Translations under genes and position numbers: made by a program
Shown here: piece by piece, positions 1-4,726 of the stretch
Position numbering within the stretch: position 1 is the first letter of the stretch
Layout: each line of letters begins with the position of its first letter
Source: Anaerolineaceae bacterium UBA4775
Lineage (GTDB): Bacteria > Chloroflexota > Anaerolineae > Anaerolineales > Anaerolineaceae
DNA length: 8,030 nucleotides
Direction: 5' to 3'
NCBI GenBank assembly: GCA_002403205.1
Contig: DHHJ01000025.1
Coordinates: 1-8,030, forward strand
Notes under the pieces: generated by a model
Database searches by the model: none
What the model saw: the letters and a program-made list of their open reading frames with translations, nothing else
What the model was told of the DNA's origin: nothing

Positions 1-10
1 TATGGAAATA

Positions 11-23
11 TGATACAGTATCA
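11..23. other. 13-bp perfect palindrome downstream of the last gene
   Basis: TGATACAGTATCA is a perfect inverted repeat of six bases around one central base, in AT-rich non-coding DNA 28 bp after the end of the last gene. It is too short-looped for a normal hairpin of full length and has no following T-run in the direction of transcription, so it is not a clear terminator. It could be a protein-binding site or chance. Confidence 0.25.
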
Positions 24-51
24 AAAATAAAAATGATGAATATTTTGAAAA

Positions 52-1194
52 TTAATCCCCGCGCCGGACCACGTGGAAAAGGTGCATCCAATGTATGAAG
101 AGGTGCTGATACGCAGGATTATTTCTCAGCCAGGTTTGTTTTGGTAAAATCAGCGATGCGATCGTCTTGACTTTGGTGCCAGCCCCGTCCAGCAGCGCAA
201 ATTTGACCAGGGTTGGGTAGCGTTTGCCCACTGCGGGACGGTCTGTGAGGATGGCGGGCGGGGTGATCAAACGCTTCACCGACCAGCGGTTGATGAGACC
301 CGGGGTGAGGGCAGTCATCACCCTTGCTGGCAGGGGGGTGTTGAATAGGTGCTGGCAGAAGGCGAACAGGTGGTAGGCGACCGAACCAAGCTGCCAGGCT
401 GCCACCAGGCTGAGAAAGGCATCCCAGTTCCAATCTGCTGGCGGCTTCCTGATGAATTGGTCGATATCGAACAAATTTTTGACAACCTGCATGCCATTCA
501 GCCCGGCGTGCAGACAGAGATGGCCAAACATGTCACATGGGTCGAGCCTGCGCTCCCAAATGGAGGCATCACTTGGCCCAGGTCGGTGACTGCGCGCCCA
601 CACACCGTCGACATCCACGGGAAAACCGATTTTGAACCAGTGTGAAGTGACCAGGTCGCGATGCACATCGATGTGCAGGCCTTCCCCGTCGTAAAAGCTT
701 AACTCACCTGGCCAGAATTGCTGAGGCAGCTGGCGGAACGCAAATAAGTTGCCCGAATCGGCTTCCCATTTGGGCTTGAGGCCCTGCGCGAGCAGGATCT
801 CGGCCGTGGTAATGAAATCCGTTTCCCTGACCAGGAGGTCGATATCAGCCATTTCCCGCAGGCCAAGCTCGGGATAGAGGGTCTCTAGCAAGGCGGCACC
901 CTTGAGGGGGATCACCTCGATGCCCTGGGCCTTCAAACGGCTGAGCAGTCGCTTTAGGTGCGCCTCCCGCCTGACCCAGCGGGCTGCCGTGTGCCAGTAG
1001 AGCTTCTGGCAGGTCTCGCGAAGCGTTTCATCAAGTGAGATCAGCCCGTCTGCTTCCAAATAGGGGAGCGCGGGCGCAAAACAGCCCACAACCGGATCGC
1101 GAACGACCCAGCCCCATGTCCCCGATTGGCTGAGGATGTCTGCTCGTTGTTTAAGGCAGTGGTGAACAGGGGCAGTGAAATCGTGGGTGGGCAT
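52..1194 (-). CDS. NTP_transf_5 (PF14907-like) putative nucleotidyltransferase, function unknown
   Basis: A 380-residue soluble protein resembling the uncharacterised nucleotidyltransferase family PF14907, part of the polymerase-beta-like nucleotidyltransferase fold. The diagnostic block is LKGAAL (residues 97-102) followed by MADIDLLV (115-122), with D117 and D119 as the expected metal-binding pair, and HIDVH (174-178), where D176 is the likely third carboxylate. The C-terminal half has the family's helical pattern HLCLHA...NLFDIDQF (225-247). It is the last gene of the operon, 19 bp after the aminotransferase stop; the ATG at 1194 has only a weak ribosome-binding site, so translational coupling is possible. 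Members of this family are common near polysaccharide genes, but substrate and reaction are not known to me, and a role in glycan assembly is inferred from context only. The protein ends VVRRGD before a TAA. Confidence 0.85.
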   Translation of the reverse strand: MPTHDFTAPVHHCLKQRADILSQSGTWGWVVRDPVVGCFAPALPYLEADGLISLDETLRETCQKLYWHTAARWVRREAHLKRLLSRLKAQGIEVIPLKGAALLETLYPELGLREMADIDLLVRETDFITTAEILLAQGLKPKWEADSGNLFAFRQLPQQFWPGELSFYDGEGLHIDVHRDLVTSHWFKIGFPVDVDGVWARSHRPGPSDASIWERRLDPCDMFGHLCLHAGLNGMQVVKNLFDIDQFIRKPPADWNWDAFLSLVAAWQLGSVAYHLFAFCQHLFNTPLPARVMTALTPGLINRWSVKRLITPPAILTDRPAVGKRYPTLVKFALLDGAGTKVKTIASLILPKQTWLRNNPAYQHLFIHWMHLFHVVRRGD

Positions 1195-1213
1195 AACTGC
1201 TTGTGATCCGCGA

Positions 1214-2350
1214 TCAGCCTTGAGCTAAGATCGCCTTCACCACCCAGTTGACCTGCTCTTCCGTCATAGTCGGGTAGAGGGGCAGGGTGACCTCGCGGGC
1301 AGCGCTGGCTTCGGTCATGGGCAGGGGTGTGGGGTTGGACTGGTAAGCCTGTCTATAGGCTTCAAAGGTGTGCACGGGCGGGTAGTGCCAGCTGGTTTGG
1401 ATGCCCCTGGCTTTCATGGAGGCCATAAAAGCAAATTTGTCTGCGCCATTGGGCAGCAGGATGGGCATAAGGTGATAACTGCTCTGGCCGGGGGCGTGCG
1501 TGAAGGGCAAGGTGATTTGGGGCGCTTGTTCGGATAGCAGGCGGCGGTAAAGGGCAACCCGTTCTTCCCTGCGCCGGTTGCCTTCATGCACCTTTTGTAA
1601 TTGCACACGCCCAATGGCAGCGCGCAGCTCGTCGATGCGGTAGTTGTAGCCCAGGTCGACCACGTCATAGGTGCTGGCGTGGCCATGGTGGCGGTCCCAG
1701 GTGAGCGCCGTCATGCCGTGCGAGCGGAGAATGCGCATCTTCTCGGCCAGTTCGTCATCATCGGTGACCAGCATGCCGCCTTCGGCAGTGGTCATGTTTT
1801 TGTTGGCAAAAAAAGAAAAGCAACCGATGTCTCCCCAGGTCCCGAGGGAACGCGCTTCCAGCGAGGCGCCAACAGCGTGGGCTGCGTCTTCGATCACCGC
1901 CAGGTGGTGCGCTTTGGCGACCTGGTTGATGGCAGGCATTTTGCAGGCATAACCGGCGTAATGGACGACCATGACGGCGCGTGTGCGCTCGGTGATGGCC
2001 GCTTCAATGGCAGCGGGGGAGATGTTGAGCACATCTTGGGATTCGATATCGGCAAAGACAGGTGTGGCGCCGGTGTACCGCACGGCGTTGGCGCTGGCCA
2101 CAAAGGTCAGTGAGGGAAGGATGACCTCATCGCCAGGTCCGAGGCCACACGCCAGGCAGGCCAGGTGAAGGGCCGCCGTGGCATTGGTGACCGCCAGGGC
2201 GTGCTTGGCATTAACAAATTCTGCAAATTCCGCTTCAAAAGCCTGGGTAACGCCGCCCATGGAGAGCCAGCCCGAGCGGATGACCGCAGAGACGGCTGCT
2301 TCTTCTTCAGGGCCAAAATAAAGGTCTGCGAGGGGAACACGCCAGTCCAT
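1214..2350 (-). CDS. DegT/DnrJ/EryC1/StrS family sugar aminotransferase (PLP-dependent)
   Basis: A 378-residue, full-length fold-type I PLP enzyme that transfers an amino group, usually from glutamate, to a keto group on a nucleotide sugar in the cytoplasm. Visible family signatures are NATAALHLA (56-64) for cofactor phosphate binding, VIEDAAHAVGA (152-162) with D155 facing the PLP ring nitrogen, GDIGCFSFFANKN (173-185) with K184 as the internal-aldimine lysine, and GYNYRIDELRAAIG (234-247). All key residues are present, so it should be active. The ATG at 2350 is preceded by GGAG with an 8-nt spacer and begins 2 bp after the nucleotidyltransferase stop, indicating one transcript. With the LegB-like dehydratase upstream, a 4-keto-6-deoxy sugar is the most likely acceptor, giving a 4-amino-4,6-dideoxy sugar; a C-3 aminotransferase cannot be excluded. 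I do not assign LegC or PerA because the N-terminus and lysine motif are not specific enough. Confidence 0.93.
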   Translation of the reverse strand: MDWRVPLADLYFGPEEEAAVSAVIRSGWLSMGGVTQAFEAEFAEFVNAKHALAVTNATAALHLACLACGLGPGDEVILPSLTFVASANAVRYTGATPVFADIESQDVLNISPAAIEAAITERTRAVMVVHYAGYACKMPAINQVAKAHHLAVIEDAAHAVGASLEARSLGTWGDIGCFSFFANKNMTTAEGGMLVTDDDELAEKMRILRSHGMTALTWDRHHGHASTYDVVDLGYNYRIDELRAAIGRVQLQKVHEGNRRREERVALYRRLLSEQAPQITLPFTHAPGQSSYHLMPILLPNGADKFAFMASMKARGIQTSWHYPPVHTFEAYRQAYQSNPTPLPMTEASAAREVTLPLYPTMTEEQVNWVVKAILAQG

Positions 2351-2352
2351 CG

Positions 2353-3066
2353 TTATGGCTCCGGTAAGAATTGCGCCCGCATTTTTTCAAAATCTCGATT
2401 GGCTTGCGCGTAGTCTTCAGGGTTTCCGAGGTCCATCCAGTAGCCATCAAAGGGATAGCCGACCACACGTTCACCCGCTGCGAGCAATTTATGCACCAGG
2501 TCGGGGAAGTCCAGGTACTCGTCTTTGGGGATGTAGTTCAACACCTGGGGTTCAAAGATATACATACCCATGCTGACCATGTAGTTGAGGGTCGGTTTTT
2601 CGATATACCCCGTGACCCGGTGATCATCCTCGTTTTGCTCGATCACACCCAGCTCAACGCGCTGCTGGCGCGCGTGCATGGCAATGGTGCAGATGCCGCC
2701 CTGCTCGCGGTGAAAGGTAAAGAAGTCGTTGATATCCAGCAAGGTGAGCACGTCACCGTTGCTGACCAGGAAGGTATCCTGCAAATCTGGCACCAGTGCC
2801 AGCGGTCCGGCCGTTCCGAGGGGTTTGGGCTCGAAGGAGTAGGTGATGTCCAGGTCGAACTGCTCGCCGCCCTGGAAGAAGGCCTGCATCAAACCGGCCA
2901 GGTGGCCGACGGTCAGGACGACATGGTTGATGCCGCCGCGCTTCAGTTGGCGCAGGAGAATCTCGAGGATGGCTTTATTGCCAACCGGCATCATGGGCTT
3001 GGGGAGAACGTATGTGTAGGGGGCTAAGCGTGTGCCGCGCCCACCAGCGAGTATGACAGCTTTCAT
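2353..3066 (-). CDS. Sugar-1-phosphate nucleotidyltransferase (NTP_transferase family)
   Basis: A 237-residue single-domain nucleotidyltransferase that joins a sugar 1-phosphate and an NTP to give an NDP-sugar and pyrophosphate. It opens with the nucleotide loop LAGGRGTRL (6-14) and LPKPMMPVG (21-29, K23), then GTAGPL (84-89), SNGDVL (102-107) with D105 as metal ligand, IEKP (155-158) for the sugar phosphate, and YWMDLGNPEDY (209-219) with D212 as the second metal ligand. There is no C-terminal left-handed beta-helix, so it is a short form like RmlA, HddC or the catalytic part of GDP-mannose pyrophosphorylases. Nucleotide and sugar specificity cannot be fixed by eye; it resembles the GDP-sugar branch slightly more. 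The ATG at 3066 has only a weak purine-rich leader. It is the first gene after the heptad-repeat insert and runs directly into the aminotransferase gene. Confidence 0.9.
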   Translation of the reverse strand: MKAVILAGGRGTRLAPYTYVLPKPMMPVGNKAILEILLRQLKRGGINHVVLTVGHLAGLMQAFFQGGEQFDLDITYSFEPKPLGTAGPLALVPDLQDTFLVSNGDVLTLLDINDFFTFHREQGGICTIAMHARQQRVELGVIEQNEDDHRVTGYIEKPTLNYMVSMGMYIFEPQVLNYIPKDEYLDFPDLVHKLLAAGERVVGYPFDGYWMDLGNPEDYAQANRDFEKMRAQFLPEP

Positions 3067-3096
3067 AAATGGTTACTTTCTTGAAATGATTTGGGT

Positions 3097-3257
3097 GATG
3101 GCTATAAGCTGATAGGTGATAGGTGATAGGTGATGGCTGAAAGGTGATGGCTGATAGGTGATAGGTGATAGGTGATAGGCGATAGGTGATGGCTTGTAGC
3201 ATGTAGTTTGTGGTTGGTGGCACGTAGTTCGTAGTAATTAGTGATTACCAATTAGTG
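3097..3257. repeat. Array of 23 tandem heptanucleotides in constant 7-nt phase (left arm)
   Basis: Reading the plus strand from 3097 in steps of seven gives GATGGCT, ATAAGCT, three GATAGGT, GATGGCT, GAAAGGT, GATGGCT, three GATAGGT, GATAGGC, GATAGGT and GATGGCT, then TGTAGCA, TGTAGTT, TGTGGTT, GGTGGCA, CGTAGTT, CGTAGTA, and finally ATTAGTG, ATTACCA, ATTAGTG. The consensus drifts through three sub-blocks while the 7-nt register never slips over 161 bp. The array occupies most of the 242-bp space between the four-helix-bundle gene and the nucleotidyltransferase gene. Heptanucleotide tandem repeats are known from other bacteria, for example the STRR repeats of cyanobacteria; I cannot say that these are the same class. 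The middle block is inverted relative to the array at 3704-3738. Confidence 0.9.
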
Positions 3258-3308
3258 AAATGGATAAGAAAGAATTGTTTGTATGCGAAAACATCACCTG
3301 ACCACACA

Positions 3309-3689
3309 TTATTTGCTATTTGCTATGCTTTTGATAAGTCCATTGATCATTCGTGCAATTTCATTTGAGTTTGATTCTAGCGATAAAAATTGATCCTCAT
3401 TAATCCAGCCACGCATTTTAAATATTTCCAAAAGCGTTAATGTTTCGTAGAGTGAACCTCTGGCAATGCGGAGAAAATGAATGAACTCCTTTTGAGAATC
3501 TCTTCCTTTTCCCTCGGCAATGTTCATCGGAACGGATGTTACTGCGGATTCCAGTTGTTCATAAAGTCGGTAATGCTTGCGAGTGGATTCAATTTTATCA
3601 ATTAACTCGATAACCTGATCTGCATAGCTTAAGCTTTTTTGCCATACCTGTAAATCCTTATATCTTGAATGTTGCTTGGAATTTTCCAT
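3309..3689 (-). CDS. Four-helix-bundle protein, S23/23S rRNA intervening-sequence family
   Basis: A 126-residue all-helical protein of the family first found as ORFs inside intervening sequences of 23S rRNA (TIGR02436-like) and since seen as free-standing genes. The signatures are clear: KDLQVWQK (11-18) in helix 1, SVPMNIAEGKGR (52-63) and FLRIARGSLYET (72-83), with a further helix to the end. Usual family length is about 115-130 residues, so it is complete. The start is ATG at 3689, with AGGA seven bases upstream, part of which lies in the flanking repeat. Its cellular role is unknown; a nucleic-acid-binding role has been suggested for relatives such as the Avd accessory protein of diversity-generating retroelements. 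It is much more AT-rich than its neighbours (20 of 60 G/C at 3361-3420 against 35 of 60 at 3841-3900), sits between inverted heptad arrays, and has nothing obvious to do with sugar metabolism. This suggests a later insertion. Confidence 0.92.
   Translation of the reverse strand: MENSKQHSRYKDLQVWQKSLSYADQVIELIDKIESTRKHYRLYEQLESAVTSVPMNIAEGKGRDSQKEFIHFLRIARGSLYETLTLLEIFKMRGWINEDQFLSLESNSNEIARMINGLIKSIANSK
3311..3324. repeat. Two ATTTGCT heptads overlapping the end of the four-helix-bundle gene
   Basis: Plus-strand bases 3311-3324 are two perfect copies of ATTTGCT. They overlap the last codons and stop codon of the four-helix-bundle gene (C-terminus IANSK), so a 7-bp duplication reaches into the coding end. 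Two copies of an AT-rich 7-mer are weak evidence alone and they are out of phase with the main array, but the same period appears on both sides of the gene. Confidence 0.45.
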
Positions 3690-3700
3690 TTTGGAATCCT
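3690..3700 (-). promoter_or_regulatory. Ribosome-binding site of the four-helix-bundle gene
   Basis: On the minus strand AGGA (3700-3697) is followed by a 7-nt spacer and the ATG at 3689. It fixes this start and begins right at the edge of the right heptad array. If the arms of the insert paired in the mRNA, the site would lie at or just inside the end of the stem, so pairing could affect translation (inference). Confidence 0.6.
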
Positions 3701-3703
3701 AAG

Positions 3704-3738
3704 AACTACCAGCTACAAACTACAAGCTACAATCTAGA
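3704..3738. repeat. Short inverted heptad array (right arm) ending at the dehydratase stop codon
   Basis: Plus-strand heptads AACTACC, AGCTACA, AACTACA, AGCTACA and ATCTAGA run to 3738 and contain the TAG stop codon (3736-3734) of the dehydratase. Their reverse complements are TGTAGCT, TGTAGTT, TGTAGCT and GGTAGTT, which match the middle block of the left array. Aligned without gaps, plus strand 3194-3228 and the reverse complement of 3698-3732 agree at 28 of 35 positions, with 17 of 18 in the core (3194-3211 against 3715-3732). The two arrays are therefore inverted repeats around the four-helix-bundle gene. Confidence 0.85.
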
Positions 3739-4726
3739 CTTCATACTTCCCGATGCGGTAGTGTGCCAAATGCTCCCGGATCCATTCGATGGTGCGGGCC
3801 AGCCCGGTTTGGATATCCACTTGAGGGGACCATCCCAGGACGGCGCGGGCTTTGCTGTTGTCGGAAAGCAGACGCATGACCTCTGATTTGTCTGGACGGA
3901 GGCGCTGCGGCTCTACCTCGATCCGCAGCGGACGGCCAACCAGCTCGATGACCCGTTCGGCCAGCTCACCAATGGTGACCTCGGCGCCATAGCCCAGGTT
4001 GAAGGTCTCGCCTGCCTGGCCAGTTGCTTGTGCCGCTTTGATGAAGCCATCTACAGTGTCTGTCAGGTAGGTGAAGTCGCGCCTGGCCTCCAGGTTGCCC
4101 AGGTGGATCACATCCTGTGTGAGGGCCTGGGTGATGATGGTGGGGATCACAGCCCGGGCGGATTGACCTGGGCCATAGGTGTTAAATGGCCTGACAGTGA
4201 CAGCATCCACATCAAAGGCACGGTAATAGCTCTCGACCAGCTTGTCCGCCCCGATTTTGCTGGCAGAATAGGGCGATTGCCCCTGCAGGGGATGGTCTTC
4301 ATCGATCGGCACGCGCAGGGCGGTGCCATACACCTCGCTGGTGGAGGTATGCACCAGCCGGCAGCCGTGGGCCCGGCAAGCCTGGAGCACATTGAGGGTT
4401 CCTAAAACGTTGCTTTGGACCACCTCGACGGGGTGAACATAAGAATAGGGGATTGAGATCAGGGCGCCGAGGTGAAAGATGATGTCCATGCCGGCGGCAG
4501 CGGAATGAATGGCGTCGGGGTCACGCAGATCACCAAAAATCAGTTCCAGACCTGATTTGATCTCACCTGGTAATAAGCCCAGCAAGCCCAGTTCTGCCCG
4601 GGAGGTGTAACGCAGAAACGCCCGCACCTGGGCACCCTCGGCATGCAGTCGATGGACCAGGGCACTGCCGATAAATCCGCCCGCACCTGTGACGAGGACT
4701 TTCTGATTGGTTAAGGTGTTGCTCAT
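3734..4726 (-). CDS. NAD-dependent epimerase/dehydratase, LegB-like nucleotide-sugar 4,6-dehydratase
   Basis: A 330-residue extended short-chain dehydrogenase. It has the NAD-binding loop GAGGFIG (14-20), GDLRD (65-69), the active-site segment HTSTSEVYG (126-134), the catalytic pair in YSASK (Y153, K157), and RPFNTYGPGQSARAVIPTIITQ-type sequence at 179-200. The last motif and the N-terminal VRAFLRYTSRAE resemble the LegB group of NAD-dependent 4,6-dehydratases (configuration-retaining, GlcNAc nucleotide substrates). It is not a typical GDP-mannose 4,6-dehydratase, and a C-4 epimerase remains possible. The ATG at 4726 overlaps the stop of the upstream gene by four bases (ATGA), with AAGGA six bases upstream, so translation is probably coupled. 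Its TAG stop lies inside the right heptad array, so the C-terminus (GKYEV) may have been altered by the insertion; the length is nevertheless normal for the family. Confidence 0.92.
   Translation of the reverse strand: MSNTLTNQKVLVTGAGGFIGSALVHRLHAEGAQVRAFLRYTSRAELGLLGLLPGEIKSGLELIFGDLRDPDAIHSAAAGMDIIFHLGALISIPYSYVHPVEVVQSNVLGTLNVLQACRAHGCRLVHTSTSEVYGTALRVPIDEDHPLQGQSPYSASKIGADKLVESYYRAFDVDAVTVRPFNTYGPGQSARAVIPTIITQALTQDVIHLGNLEARRDFTYLTDTVDGFIKAAQATGQAGETFNLGYGAEVTIGELAERVIELVGRPLRIEVEPQRLRPDKSEVMRLLSDNSKARAVLGWSPQVDIQTGLARTIEWIREHLAHYRIGKYEV

Larger units (their letters stand above)
3097..3738 (-). mobile_element. Putative IVS-like insert: S23-family gene between complementary heptad arms
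   Basis: This unit consists of the right inverted array, the four-helix-bundle gene and the long left array. It separates two genes of an operon whose other neighbours mostly overlap or lie 2-19 bp apart. Its composition is AT-rich, it has its own ribosome-binding site, and its arms are complementary in the transcript. No transposase, integrase or reverse transcriptase is present, and I found no convincing target-site duplication, so mobility is an inference and would have to act in trans. Exact ends are uncertain: the left limit could be anywhere between 3067 and 3097, and the right limit lies within a few bases of the dehydratase stop codon. Confidence 0.45.

Noticed and set aside
1601..2113. 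Plus-strand open frame of 170 codons
   Set aside because: It is antisense to the aminotransferase gene around its PLP lysine region and has no recognisable domain.
2371..3027. Long plus-strand open frame of 218 codons
   Set aside because: It lies wholly antisense to the nucleotidyltransferase gene, which has all its motifs; no recognisable protein and no ribosome-binding context.
2975..3223. Minus-strand open frame of 82 codons with a repeated peptide of the type ITYHLSA
   Set aside because: It is the heptad array read in one frame: 7 nt repeated three times gives a 7-residue peptide repeat without stops. It then runs into the nucleotidyltransferase gene out of frame.
3097..3257. CRISPR array
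   Set aside because: The repeats are 7 bp in direct tandem with no spacers, and no cas gene is nearby.
3062..3745. TTCATA at both sides of the insert (3062-3067 and 3740-3745) as a target-site duplication
   Set aside because: It is a 6-bp AT-rich word; one copy includes the nucleotidyltransferase start codon and the other lies within dehydratase codons, so chance and coding constraints explain it.
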